Of a stretch of DNA of 64,000 bases, positions 22,020-33,364 are shown one piece after another; position 1 is the stretch's first letter; every line of letters begins with the position of its first letter. The position numbers and the translations under genes were made by a program. The stretch is from Aegilops tauschii subsp. strangulata (lineage: Eukaryota > Streptophyta > Magnoliopsida > Poales > Poaceae), in the NCBI RefSeq assembly GCF_002575655.3, contig NC_053037.3, forward strand, positions 450,585,793 to 450,649,792, in the 5' to 3' direction. Below the pieces are notes generated by a model. The model was not told the origin of the DNA, did not search any database, and saw only the letters and a program-made list of their open reading frames with translations.

Positions 22020-22135
22020 AGGACAGGCGGACAGCTGCCACACCCGCTCCTGACCAGCCTGGCCCACCCAAAGCCCCTCCATCGCCCGCACACGCTTCCC
22101 GCCTAAAACGGTCAGCGCCGCTCCAAAGAATCGGT
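22020..22135 (+). repeat. Second, decayed copy of the promoter block of the 4984 gene
   Basis: CTGACCAGCCTGGCCCACCCA..GCC.CTCC.TCGCCCGC..CGCTT.C.GCC..AAA.GGTCAGCGCCGC matches 4693-4762. No TATA box or ORF follows. It may mark an internal duplication or the footprint of a second copy of the carried gene. Confidence 0.5.
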
Positions 22136-22413
22136 GAAGCGGATTCAAGAGTGATGGTTGCTTCGTCCGTCCAACTTACTGCTGGGTCTATGTGATTTGA
22201 TGACTCATTGGTCATTATTACTGAGGTAGTAGGACTGCTGGATGTCCCACGCTTCCGGCGAAAGGAGGTACTACTAGATTACAAATTTCTCCATTCTTAT
22301 GGCGGAGGAGTGCAAGAGCAGTGAAAACACGCAGGCTCAGTGATTACATGGCCCACCTCACACTATCACCATATTTTCTGGACACCGTGCGACACCTAAC
22401 TCTTTACATAGTA

Positions 22414-22572
22414 CTCACTCCGTTCCTAAATATAAGTCTTTGTAGAGATTCCACTAGGTGGACTACATACGGAACAAAATGAATGAATCTACACTTAAAA
22501 TGCATCTATATACATCCGTATGTGGTTCATGGTGAAATATCTACAAAGACTTATATTTAGGAACGAAGGAAG
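22414..22572. mobile_element. Stowaway MITE (Thalos-like), 159 bp
   Basis: Near-perfect inverted ends: CTCACTCCGTTCCTAAATATAAG at the left and its complement at the right, flanked by TA at 22412-22413 and 22573-22574. The almost full-length palindrome and the GGACTACATACGGA.CAAAATG core match the very common Triticeae Thalos type. Confidence 0.9.
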
Positions 22573-22751
22573 TACTTGTATAGTACGTACTGTAATTTAT
22601 CAGCGAGATAGTACAATGCTATGAAGCTTCCAGCTTCTGTTACATGTATCTTGTGTCCAAGGTTGCCCGTTGCAACATTTCATCAAATACAAAGGAGACT
22701 AACATGCATGCTATTGCATCTCAATGATTGACAGATCATAGCAAATATGTA

Positions 22752-22960
22752 CTCCCTCCGTTCCAAAATAAGTGTCTCAACTTTATGCTACATACGGAGC
22801 AAAATGAGTGAATCTACACTCTAAAATACGTCTATATACATCAGTGTTTGGAGTATGTACTAGTAGTTCATATTGAAATCTACTAAAGGACATATATATT
22901 CCAAACAATATGATAATCTCTCTAACCAAGGTAGTAGGGACGAGGAGTAAACGGAGGGAG
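22752..22960. mobile_element. Stowaway MITE, 209 bp, partly decayed
   Basis: CTCCCTCCGTTCC at the left and ACGGAGGGAG at the right, with TA flanks at 22750-22751 and 22961-22962. It shares CATACGGAGCAAAATGAGTGAATCTACACTCTAAAATACGTCTATATACATC with the Thalos-like copy. The right half is rearranged. Confidence 0.8.
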
Positions 22961-22969
22961 TAGTAAAAT

Positions 22970-23130
22970 TTTCTCCTCGTCCTGCGAGCCACCGCGTGCG
23001 TGGGCGAGGGAGCGGGCGTAAGGCGTACAGTACTACTACTAGTAAGCAAGCTTCACCTCATCCTGCGAGCCACCGTGCCCGTGGGCGGAGGATACGGCGT
23101 ACTAAGCAAGCTTCTCCTCATTCTGCGAGT
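22970..23130 (+). repeat. Tandem repeat, two full copies and one partial
   Basis: TTC(T/A)CCTC(G/A)TCCTGCGAGCCACCG is repeated at 22973 and 23052, with a partial at 23112. Each copy is followed by GTGGGCG, GGCGTAC and TAAGCAAGC. Confidence 0.75.
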
Positions 23131-25890
23131 TGACGGGACACATCATAAGTACTCTAGTGTATAGAGCCTTGCCTCTAAGGTAGGCCCCACATGGTTTGCC
23201 TCTTTTTTAACATAACGCGTCAAGTCGCAATTTGTTTGTTCACCCGTGGTAGATGATCCTCCCTCCATCTAGTGGACAACCAGTACACGTGTCAAATTAC
23301 CACGTGGGCTGCCTTTTCGTACAGAAATGAGCTCCACCATGTACCCGCGCGGGTGTGGTTTTGGGAAAGAGACGGGAGTACGTGCGTCGTGCGTGCACCT
23401 CTTCTCTTCGTGCACATCCCCCACCTACGTGGGTGTGTGTGAGAGATACAAACCTAGACAAATGGCTTGTGCGTTCGTGAGTGTTTTTTGTTTCTGGGGG
23501 GAGGTTGATTTCGTGAATGTATTTGTGGGAATATGTGTCGATGACATCTCAAACAAAATTTTGCATGCAATGTGTGTGAAATGGAGGCCTATCCATATCA
23601 TATATAGAGGGTCGGGCGATCCACGAGAACAGAGGGAGGGGTCATAGATATCGATAGAGTCGAAGAGAGGATCAAGTGTGTGGGTGCGAGATCGATGAAG
23701 AGAGCCATCGAAATTGTGTGTGTGTGCAAGTCAAAGATATAGGGCGACTGACCTAGCTACCGGAACGTCAGAGGGCACAAGTCAAGTTTGTGTGTGGCAG
23801 GGAGACATGACTAGAGCGCTCGATGTATTGGTGTGTGTGTGGGAGGGGGTGGGGGGAGGGGTAGACAGAGGCCTAACTATAGAGGTAGAACGACTCATAT
23901 ATGTGTTGAGAAGGAGAGACCCAGCTATGTCTTGAGGGAGATCGGTCGACATCCATACATAACTGAAGGACGGGAAATAGGGTGGGACAGAGAGAGAGGA
24001 GAGAGAGAGGGAGGGAGAGGGGTAGAGTGCTGGATAGGTGATGGAGTTGCTTCTCGAAGATGGTGGGAGAGGCCTACTAGACAAACAGAGGGTGGAACTG
24101 CAATATTATCAATAAGAGTGGGGATGTGTTTCTGTGTGTGCCTGTGCGTGATAGATCTGTTGGGACACATCCATGGGTAATGAAGGGGAACCATGTGTTT
24201 GGTAAGCAAACCTAACTAGATCGGTAGATCAATTGTTGTTTGTCGGAGGAAGGGAGAGACATAACTAATGAGGTAGACCGATCGACGTGTGGGGAAAAAC
24301 GAGTTATAAGGACCTAGCTAGCTATATGTATAGCGGGAGATCGGTCGGTGTACGTCCATTTGTTAGAGGCAAATAAGGCCCGGCGAGACGGATAGACAGA
24401 GAGAGTGGAGCTAGGAGGTGGTGCGAGAGGCCCAGCTAGTAGCTAGATAAGGGGAGGAGTGTGCGGTTGTGAGATCAATGAAAAGAGGGGCGAGAGTTTA
24501 CACGTGTGTGGGACCGTATGAGAGACATGAGGCAAGGACACATAGAGGAGGAGATTGAAGGTGTGTGTGTATGTTGTAGGCAGACATCGCTGGAGAGGTT
24601 TATCGATCGGTGTGTGTCGTAAAGGAGTTGTGGAGACTGTGGGAGAACGACCTAAAGAAAAAATGAATGTGCGTGATGAATAGAATGCTGAGGGAGAGGG
24701 AGGGCGAGGCGTGTGCATGCACGAGAGAAAGTTAGTGGTAGCTACAAAGGTTAGAGGATTGTGTGGGTGTAAGAGACTAACAAAGATCACAATTTGATAT
24801 GAAAGTGGATTCATATATTTGAATACGAGATCATAGTGTTTTAAACATATGCATGCATGAATATAGCGGTGATACGCGTGTTGTGGTTTTGCACATGTTA
24901 TACCATAATGTGATAATGCATGGCGTTTGCAACTCACAGCTAAATGTCGAACAATCTAAACCATACTATACATCGAACAATCTCACATTTTATATGAATT
25001 TGTGATAATGTGTGGCGTTTGCAGCTTACAACTAAATATCAAACAATCTAAACAATACTATATATCGAACATTCTCACATTTTATTTGAATTTGTGGTAA
25101 TGTGTGGTGTTTGCAACTCACATCTAAATACTTGTAGGCGTAGGGGGTGGGGCACCATACATAATGTGATAAACACATTATACATATGAGAAATGGTTTA
25201 GTTTGTGAAGATCTAGCTAGAGCTTGAAATGTACTATGATTTGAAATCAACATAAAGTGGATTCAAAAAATCGAGTTCGAGTTCATATAGTACACATAGT
25301 TCATATGTAACTCGAGACTAATCATGTGGTGTGCTGTGAACATAATACACAAATGATGGTTTAACTTGACAATAATGACGATTGTAGATCTTATTAAAAC
25401 AGAGAAACGAATTCAAATGCTTTGACTTCACAACAATCATTATTGTAGATCTTATTCAAATAGAGAAATGAATTCAAATTTAGTTCATATTGAAGCGGTA
25501 GTATATACGTTTGGAATGCACTAAAACGTTCATTTGAGTACTAGGTTGCATGCATTATACACGTAGCGAAATATTTTAATTGAACATAACATGAATTCAA
25601 AGTTTTGAATGACATTTATAGTGCGAATTGATTTGGTACGGTACACGTTAGGCTTGTCCGGAAATTTCAACCCGCGCCTTGTTAGCCCGAAATATTTAAG
25701 ATATATCTTTGTCTCGTTGTGCTCCGACAACTCCCTCCATCTCAACCCACGCCTTGCTATTCCAAAATTACAACGCACGTGAAAACTCCCACCTCCTGTG
25801 AAATCCCGACACGCAAAATGCCCGTGATACCCCTGAACCGAAGAACCGCCTCAAATCAGTGGGGGTGCTTTCGTAACTTACCCCACATTT
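23130..25890. other. CACTA interior, GT-rich then AT-rich, no recognisable gene
   Basis: The ORFs here are short and follow GT/GA-rich low complexity. Two tandem repeats stand out. A 92-bp period at 24910-25130 (GTGATAATG.GTGGCGTTTGCA.CT) has about 2.4 copies. A duplication with a period of about 62 bases at 25365-25480 carries TTGTAGATCTTATT.AAA.AGAGAAA.GAATTCAAAT. Confidence 0.6.
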
Positions 25891-27029
25891 CGGACAAGCG
25901 CGTCCCTAAGCCATGGTTCCCCACTCCCATCCCATCCGCCCACCGATTTGTACACTGAGGCCGGGAAAACCCGCGAAGCCCCACACCCTCCTCCGTCTGC
26001 CACCCAGCCGGAGCCTCTTCCCCGACGACGTCGTCCACAGCAACACCTCGACGTCCCTCATCCACCGTACCGGATGAGGATCCGTCGTCGATCTGGTCGT
26101 CCCACCGGTTCAGCCACCCCGTCCTCCACCTCCAAGGAGCTGCCCCGACGTTCCCCTCGTCTTTTGCGCCACCTCCATTCCCACACCGCCATCTTCACCT
26201 GCACCACCGGAAGAGCATCATCATCACCGTTTCCTCGGATGAAGCTGCGGCCTAATCGGCACCACCAAAGAGGTTGTACACTAATTGCCGCATTTTCTTC
26301 TTGATTCGATATCACGGTGCTGCCGGCGCTCGGTCCCGAGCTGACACGACGCGACTCTATCCACGGCGGCGTCGCCGGCCACTTCCTCCATGGCATCGCT
26401 CCCTCGGCGGCGACCTCCACATCAGTAGGAGCTGCTGCTGCTTTAGCTCTCGCTCGCGCTGCTGCTCTGCTCTTGCTCTCGGTCCCCTGCCTGGTCTGCT
26501 CTTGCTCTTGCTCTTTCTCGCGCTGCTGCTCTCGCTCTTGCTCTTGCTTGCGATGCTGCTCCGATTTAGCTACACTTCAGTCGACTGAATCGACTTTTGG
26601 GTCAGTCTATTTTCAGGGGGTGTGGGGCTCGTCGGAGTTAAGGAAGAACCAGCCGCAGCGGGGAGGGGGCTCGCCGGAGTGGTACCCCACTATCTATCTT
26701 AGGGTTCAGGGTGGGGGCGGTGGTCGCCGGCGGTGGTGGGGCGGTGGCGTGGGGATCGCCGGAGAAAAAGCTCGGCGCGGGGGGGCCTACAGGGATGGCC
26801 GGGGCGGCGGCGGACCGGCGGTGGGGAGTGTTTTCGGGGCGGGCGGGGCGGCGCACTGCCGGCCGCTGGCGGCGGGGGGCGGCTGTTTGGCCGGTGGTGG
26901 CTGGCGGCTCAGGGGGGTGGAGGTTGAAGATGAACTGCAGGCCCTTGATTTCGTATCCAACGGCTGCAAAATCGACTGACCAGAGATGAAAAAGTCAGTC
27001 GGCTAACGTGTAGCCTCACCTCTAGTGCG

Positions 27030-27148
27030 TTCAGTTTCCATAGTAAAATTCAGTTTCGACAGCAAAATTCAGTTTCGACAGTTAAGTTCAGTTTCGACAG
27101 TTAAGTTCAGTTTCGACAGTTAAGTTCAGTTTCGATAGTTAAGTTCAG
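27030..27148 (+). repeat. 19-bp tandem repeat, six units
   Basis: The consensus is TTCAGTTTCGACAGTTAAG, with variant units at both ends (first TTCAGTTTCCATAGTAAAA). It lies in a presumed intron of the plus-strand gene. Confidence 0.9.
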
Positions 27149-28280
27149 AGACGAGCGGCTGATGTATACATCTAGCACTTTGTGGTTATGTATTTTACGT
27201 CATCTATTGGAGATGCTATTAGAATTCCACTCAGGTTAACATTGTCTCTCTTGTCCTGCTTCAGCCTCGGCGTCGTACAACTCACCGGAGCTGCTCCAAC
27301 GATGAAACCCTCCATCACAGCGGAGCAGTACCTCGGGCTCCATCTCCAAACGCCTAAGATCTTCTTCGCCTCCTCTGACAGCCAAGTCAGCCAGAGCATC
27401 CTCACCGGCCAACCCAATCACGCTGAGATCAACATGGCTTCTCCAAAGAGGTTGTACACTTCTTGTGGTTGGACTTAATCTCACCATGCTTCTTTGCATC
27501 CTGTGATCTTCCAATTCTTGTGAACCAAACACCCAGATTGGCAGAAATCCCGTGTTTTTAAATTCTCTGTTTTGCACGTGCATTCCTATCCTATTCCTGT
27601 CTATTTCCTATCCCTGCATTGTTAGAATCCTCAAATTCAAACAAGCCCTTACACAATTACTTATGTTACAGATATGTGTCAAAGAAAACCTTGTGTGGTT
27701 TTTCCTGCTCCTGCGGTGCTGTGTTCCACCCCAGCTCAGCTGCTCCAATGACGGAAGGGTTCACCACAGCAGGGATCCGCTCTCCAGACCGTCTTTCGCC
27801 GCCTTAGATCTTCTTCCCCGCCGCCGGCAGCCACGACAACTGGATTACCATCATCAACTGAGCAAATGACCTTGAGGACTACACGGGTCCGCAAGAGAGG
27901 TCGCACTCTTCCGTGTCTGCTTACGTTATGCATCGCTTAATATGATGACATGCTACTTTATCGTCGTGTTCACCTATTAGACTCTGAGTCAGGTCCAAAC
28001 TTATGCTGAAACTTGAGTTTTTAAATGGTTGTGGGGTACATATTGGGGCAGCAATCAGTACTATCTGTCTACTATCTGGTTAATCTCGGGTGTCTACTAT
28101 GAGTTTCATGTTGGGTGCAAACAAACATTAAAGTAGCCATTATCTATATTTTTTTAACTAAAGCTATTATCTGCCTGCTATCATTGGTTTTGGGTCTATC
28201 CACAGTTTGCTACCTTCACTCTGGATTTATGCATGCACTCCTTACATAATCTCACTATGTTTTATTCCTATGCATGTCAG

Positions 28281-28497
28281 TTATTGTACACAATGGAACT
28301 GAACATGTAGAGCAAAAGAGACGAGCCTTGCGTGGCAATAAAATTTCATGCAAACATCACTCCATGGTGGGCGCAAAGGCAGCCCCCCTCCACCCATTTC
28401 AGATCGTAATCAAGAGGAAGATAACTATTCTGAGGGGGATTCAGAAGCAGAAGACCACTCCTATTTACCCCATGAGGTCTTCGCTCTAACTTGGCAT
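28281..28497 (+). pseudogene. Exon module 1 of the plus-strand gene
   Basis: It follows the acceptor ATGTCAG. It encodes SDRNQEEDNYSEGDSEAED followed by HSYLPHEVFALTWHA, the counterpart of DDQSYYPPEVYAQTWQ in module 3. The start of the exon is longer and different from the other modules. Confidence 0.5.
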
Positions 28498-28795
28498 GCT
28501 AATGTTGGTAATATCATGCATATGGTGCCTTGCATTGCTTACTGTATACATCAAAGATGTCATCTGCTTAGTTTAGACATGCTTTGTGTCAATGCCATCT
28601 GTTTAGTTTCTTTATCGTATATGTGAATCATGCAATGCCATCTTGTTTAGCCAGGCATCATATATGTGAATTTTGCAATGCCACCCTGGTTAGCCAGTCA
28701 TCTTATATGTGAATTATATCATGACATCATTTTTTTATTATGTGTTAAATTTGTTAACAATTTTAGTACATTCAATTACTCTTCCCGTGCATCAG

Positions 28796-28965
28796 CCATT
28801 CGACACGGTCATGGAAAAATCTGGAGTGGAAACAAGGTCTTCAGAGCAGACAATGCTATCTGACGAAGCGCATGTCTTGCTGGTTACAGATAGCTCCTCA
28901 GAGGAGGATTCAGAGATAGATGACCAGTCCTATCCCCCCCGAGGTTCATGCTCTAACTTGGCAGG
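28796..28965 (+). pseudogene. Exon module 2 of the plus-strand gene
   Basis: Acceptor GTGCATCAG precedes it and a G/GTTATG donor follows. It encodes FDTVMEKSGVETRSSEQTML, then LLVTDSSSEEDSEIDDQSYP. Nucleotide identity with module 3 extends into both flanking introns, showing segmental tandem duplication of exon plus intron. A small indel near 28935 disturbs the PPEV segment. Confidence 0.6.
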
Positions 28966-29289
28966 GTTATGTTGCTCATATCGTGCGTATGGTATCTTGC
29001 ATTGCTATGTCATTTGCTTAGTTTAGACATGATTTGTGTGAATGCCACCTATTTAGTGTCTAATTACCATATATGTGAATTATGCAATGCCATCTTGTTG
29101 CAAGACATTATATTTGTGAATTATGCAATGCTATCTTGTTGCAAGGCATTATATATGTGAATTATGCAATGCCATGCTATTTAGCCAAGCGTCATATATG
29201 TGAATTATATCATGCCATCCTTTTTTTTGTATTTCTCATTGCTTTTGTCGACAATGTTTGTATATTCAACTGCTCTTCCTGTGCATCAG

Positions 29290-29461
29290 CCATTTGAATT
29301 GGTGATGGAGAAATCTGGAGTGAAAACAAGGTCTTCAGAGCAGACAATGCTACCTGCTGAAGCAGATATCTTGCTGGTTACAGATAGCTCTTCAGAGGAG
29401 GATTCAGAGGCAGATGACCAGTCCTATTATCCCCCTGAGGTGTATGCTCAAACTTGGCAGG
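29290..29461 (+). pseudogene. Exon module 3 of the plus-strand gene
   Basis: Acceptor GTGCATCAG and donor G/GTTATA. It encodes FELVMEKSGVKTRSSEQTML, then TDSSSEEDSEADDQSYYPPE and VYAQTWQ. This is the best preserved of the modules. A fourth, diverged start (FQLEGVMAVSVGVKTQSS) follows an acceptor at 30096-30098. Confidence 0.6.
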
Positions 29462-30939
29462 GTTATATTACTCATATCATGCATATGTTGTATTGCAATG
29501 CTTAGTTTTTACATCATATACACGATATTGAATGCCATCTCCTTAGTTGAAACATCATATATGCGATTGCCCTCTGCTCACTTCCTTAGTATATAAATCA
29601 TATATTTGAATTATATCATGCCATGATGTTTACATAGACAACATGTATCTGAATTATGGCATGCCAACCCATTTTCAAAAGACATAATATAGTTATATCA
29701 TCTCATCATGTTTACATAGTCATCATATTTTGAATTGTCATTCTATCTGTGAATTATATCATGCCATCATGTTTCCATCGACGGCATGTTTGTGATTTAT
29801 GGCATGCCAACCACTTTAATAGACACATCGTATAGTTATATCATGTCATCCTATTTACATAGTCATCATATTTTGAAGTATGTCATTATATCCTGTTTAG
29901 TTAGCCATCATACATCTGAAATTGTGTCATGCTATCCTGTTTAATTAGCCATCATATATGTGAAATTATGTCCTGCTATTCTGTTTGGTTAGACAACATA
30001 AATGTGAATTATTTCATGCCCTATTTTCTTCCCTACTATCCATTGCACCTGTCTATCTTACAATGTCTATACATTCAATTACTTTTCTTGTTTATCAGCC
30101 ATTTCAATTGGAGGGGGTGATGGCAGTATCTGTGGGAGTAAAAACACAGTCTTCAAAAAGATCGTGCTACTTGTCGATGGAGATAGAACCACGGTTGTAC
30201 TTGCCCAAGAACCAGCCCTACCACACATAACCTAGACTCATGCAGATTGTACCCCTACCCAGTTGGATAGAGAACCAGCTACACCCCTTCTAACCCCAAC
30301 CCCAGCAGATAGTAACCCAGTTCCCGTTGACACAACACCGTCTCCACCACAAAGCACCCAAACACGATCAGTTAGTAAGGCAACTGCAGTGCCCAAAGCA
30401 CGAGGACCACCACTCCGAACCCCAAGTCAACGCTTAAAGCAGAAGAAGAATTGTTCTCAGGTCAGGTCCCGTAGCTATGGTTCATACTACTTTGCTCTTG
30501 CATCATTGTATTTACTCATACCAACTAATTTCAAATTTGAAGGATGCAATTGAAACTCCAATGGCGTAACAGGTATGTTTTAAACCTGTTTCTTTAACGT
30601 GTTTGCTGTTGTAACTTGCTCTATGTTGATTTCAGTTTCAAGTGAATAAACAGTTATGTTCTCATGCCATGCACATTACAAGTGTTATTATTGCTGTGTA
30701 GTTTCCCACACTTATATTCTGTCTATGCTGCTTTGTCTTAAATAGATATGATTCAAACTGTATCTATCTTGATTTGGCAACATAAACTAGAATGATATAG
30801 ACCATACAGTGACCATACTACATAGATATATGTTTGTTTCATGCTGTTATCCTGTCCACCTTACTACTGAATTAGTTTACCAAAATGAGTTTCATATACT
30901 ACATTGTAAACCTGTGATGTGTTTGTTTGTGTCTTTTAG

Positions 30940-31377
30940 AACGCAGATAAAATATTGGAGAAGAGTACCCCGTTATGCAATGGTAAAGGAAGTAATGCAG
31001 ATAAGGTTCAAGGTAGTGAGACATCCATGTTGTTCTCCAAGAAAGCTGATAAAAACTATATTGAAGACACTGAGACAACCCCAAAGTCCTGTCTTGATGT
31101 AGTGTTCGAGTTACTGGCTACTACTGCTGGCACCAGCTCTTCGAACTCACTGCCTAAATCAGTTCGGCTTCTTGAGTCTCAACTTAAAGTTGAAAGACAT
31201 CGATTAGATGTTATGCGATAGGAAGCCGAAGGACTGAGGAAGTCCCTGCAGAATTCAGATGCATACTTTCTGGTGCAACAGCAAGTGCTGGAGGATTTAA
31301 GCGCCAAACAAGAGAAAGTTAATAAGCTTGCTAAGCATCTTGCCAGCATTATGGGTACCCAGGATATTGTTTCTTGA
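30940..31377 (+). pseudogene. Last exon of the plus-strand gene, coiled-coil end
   Basis: Preceded by the acceptor GTGTCTTTTAG. It encodes a Ser-rich segment, then SVRLLESQLKVERHRLDVM, a stop TAG at 31219-31221, and in the same frame EAEGLRKSLQNSDAYFLVQQ and LEDLSAKQEKVNKLAKHLAS, to the final TGA at 31375-31377. The heptad pattern continues smoothly over the stop, so TAG is a recent loss of one codon. I do not know the function. Confidence 0.65.
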
Positions 31378-31619
31378 GCTCTTCTGAAGTGGTTTCAGTT
31401 CTGGACTTGTTTTGCTGCGGCGTTTACATGCTGCTTTGTTCCCTATATTTGCACTTGTGGCGAACTTTGATGCCCTGTGGATGTAATATGTGTAATAGCC
31501 GTGATAGCCTAGCATAAGTTGCTTGCTTATTTATTTCCTTATTGTCTTGTTTATTTGTTTTCTTGTAGTTAGTGCAGTTCTTTTTCCGCGGTTTGCTAGT
31601 GGTCGCAATAACCTATTTT

Positions 31620-32420
31620 TTAAAACTAGCCCACATTAACAATGGGCTACATATTTACTGTAGTTAACATGGGCCTCCTACGGGCCGTAGAAACAATGAG
31701 CCTTCTAAGGGCCATAGAAACAATGGGCCTTCTATGGGGCGTAGACACAATGGGCCTTCTACGGGCCATATCATCAATGGGCCTTCTACGGGCCGTATGA
31801 TCGGTTGGCCAAACATGGGCCAATAACAGACCACATTATGGCCGTAAATGGGCTAGAGTTGAAATCATCCATTCATGGGCCGACCATAACGGGCCGTCGT
31901 TAATCGGCCGTATTTGATGACGCTATGAAAACGGCCCAATGTATTAACGGGCCACAAACGGGCCAACTGTAACCACAGGCTGAATTTGGCCTACAAGCAG
32001 AAATGACAGTAACGGGCCAAAAGTAAACGAATGCTGGAAATGAGCCCAAGAACAAATGGGCCCTGAGAAGGCCGAAAGATAACATGGGCTGGAAACGGCC
32101 CAATGGAATAATGGGTCGTTAATGGGTATAAAGTGATACATTGTTCATTACGGGCCAGTTTTACCACGGGTCGTTAATGGGCCGAGGGTTACTAAGGGCC
32201 TCATATGGGCCAAAAGACGTCATGGGCCATAGATGGGCCGGAAGTTAAAACGGGCTGGAATTATATTGGACGGCCCAGATGACGCTACTGGGCCTAATTC
32301 GGATAGGCCGTAAACGGGCCCTAGGTTAGCGGGCTGTAAATGGGCTATATGCGAACATGCCGTTAACAGGCTTGCCGTGGGCCGGCCCGCCACCTTTTGA
32401 CCAAGTCAAATGGGCCGGCC
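31620..32420 (+). repeat. Right subterminal array of CACTA, dozens of (A/T)(T/C)GGGCC motifs
   Basis: ATGGGCC or ACGGGCC, or the complement GGCCCA, recurs every 10-25 bases over 800 bases. It starts with five regular units of about 30 bases, AATGGGCCTTCTACGGGCC. It differs from the left arm, whose array uses ATGAACAG. Arrays of this kind at CACTA ends are binding sites for element proteins in En/Spm; that is inferred here. Confidence 0.85.
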
Positions 32421-32649
32421 TTTTCACAGGAATGGGCCTCTGATGGGTCGTGCCACGTGTCAACGTATCATAGGTGCTTTGGGTCCAATGAGTGGATGAC
32501 ATCTGTCCCAATGGTGAGCCGACACGTGTTTCCTCCAGCCAATGATGATTTTACACGTGGAAAATCCCCATTGGTCGGGGCTGTTAACGGGTTATCGGAT
32601 CCAAAACCGGACCCGATAGCTTAACGGCGTTCCGTTACGGTGATGCCAC

Positions 32650-32877
32650 GTGTCGGTCACCCTTGACGAAAGCACTTCTGTGACGTGCGATTTATCGTCA
32701 TGGAAGTGGACACTTCTGTGATGATAATTTTGGTAATGTCATGGAACACTTCTATGACAGCACAGGTATGACTATCTTGATTCTGTCATAAATTTGTCAT
32801 GGATGTACATGCATGACAGAAAACGTGACCTACTGTGACAAACACGTATCATCACGGAAGTGTATTTTTTTGTAGTG
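32650..32877 (-). repeat. Right terminal region of CACTA with TIR and ATGACA/CTTCTGTGA motifs
   Basis: The end reads as the complement of CACTACAAAAAAATACACTTCCG. It contains CACTTCTGTGA-type motifs several times and ATGACA/TGTCAT in both orientations, as at the left terminus. Confidence 0.85.
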
Positions 32878-32880
32878 AGG
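32878..32880. repeat. Right target-site duplication of the CACTA element (AGG)
   Basis: It matches 877-879. Confidence 0.9.
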
Positions 32881-33242
32881 CCTCATTTCGAAGCATTGCA
32901 ATACCGTTTTTGTGTCCGCTTACTATTTCCTACCTTGCTATTTTTATTTATTCAGATTATAAAAATATACTTCTACCGTCCATATTACACTTTTTTCACC
33001 ATCTCTTCGCCGAACTAGTGCACCTATACAATTTGCCATTATATTGGGTGTGTTGGGGACACAAGAGATTTCTTGTATTTGGTTGCAGGCTCGTTTGAGA
33101 GAGACCATCTTCATCCTACACCTCTCACGGATTGATAAACCTTAGGTCATCCACTTGATGGAAAATTGCTACTGTCCTCTAAAACTCTGCGCTTGGAGGC
33201 CCAACACGTGTCTACAAGAATAAAGTTGCGTAATAGACATCA
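32881..33242 (+). repeat. 5' LTR of element A, second part
   Basis: It matches 38589-38946 and ends GACATCA directly before the primer site region. Together with 1-879 it completes the LTR apart from the portion outside the window. Confidence 0.95.
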
Positions 33243-33252
33243 AGCTCTTTTC

Positions 33253-33270
33253 TGGCGCCGTTGTCGGGGA
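33253..33270 (+). other. Primer binding site of element A (tRNA-Asp type)
   Basis: TGGCGCCGTTGTCGGGGA has one difference from the site in C and D and is complementary to the 3' end of plant tRNA-Asp. Confidence 0.9.
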
Positions 33271-33364
33271 GGTGAGTGCATGAAGGTATATATTTAGATC
33301 TTGCAATTGAATCTTTTAGTTTCTTGTTTTATCACTAGTTTGGTTTAGAAAAGAAAACTAAAAA

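Larger units (their letters stand above)
28600..30030 (+). repeat. Dispersed short repeats in the introns, core CATATATGTGAATTATG.CATGCCATC
   Basis: About twenty degenerate copies of a 35-50-base unit are clustered between the exon modules (about 28610-28720, 29065-29220, 29520-30025). They probably expanded together with the exon duplications. Confidence 0.75.
26074..31377 (+). pseudogene. Multi-exon gene relic on the plus strand of the CACTA with tandemly repeated exons
   Basis: The first coding segment is near 26074 (MRIRRRSGRPTGSATPSS). Exon-like blocks near 27250-27460 and 27700-27905 share an end of the type AAGAGGTTGTACACT, also seen at 26267. Three to four repeated exons follow (28281-28497, 28796-28965, 29290-29461, partial at 30099), then a Pro/Thr-rich block (30240-30460) and a last coiled-coil exon ending at 31377. 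This last exon carries an in-frame TAG at 31219. The product would have acidic SSSEED repeats and a C-terminal coiled coil. I recognise no enzyme domain. It could be a second (DNA-binding or accessory) gene of the CACTA family or a captured host gene. It is broken in this copy. Confidence 0.5.
880..32877. mobile_element. About 32-kb CACTA (En/Spm-like) DNA transposon carrying gene relics and a nested Gypsy element
   Basis: The left end reads CACTACAAAAAAA and the right end reads as its reverse complement, ending TTTTTTTGTAGTG. AGG at 877-879 and AGG at 32878-32880 form the 3-bp target duplication typical of CACTA elements. The uninterrupted target ACCCTAGGCCTCATT is present in the 3' LTR of A at 38580, which proves the junctions. 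About 10.1 kb of its length is the nested element E1, so the CACTA itself is about 22 kb. I find no TNP2-type transposase ORF, so it is probably non-autonomous. It carries three gene-like units described separately. Orientation is not assigned because genes lie on both strands. Confidence 0.93.

Noticed and set aside
23714..24937. Several ORFs of 73-164 residues on both strands
   Set aside because: They follow GT/GA-rich low complexity, with no codon signal or recognisable motif.
26317..26979. 220-residue ORF on the plus strand
   Set aside because: Leu/Ala-rich then Gly/Arg-rich low complexity from CTGCTG and GGCGGG tracts; no domain, and several overlapping frames are open.
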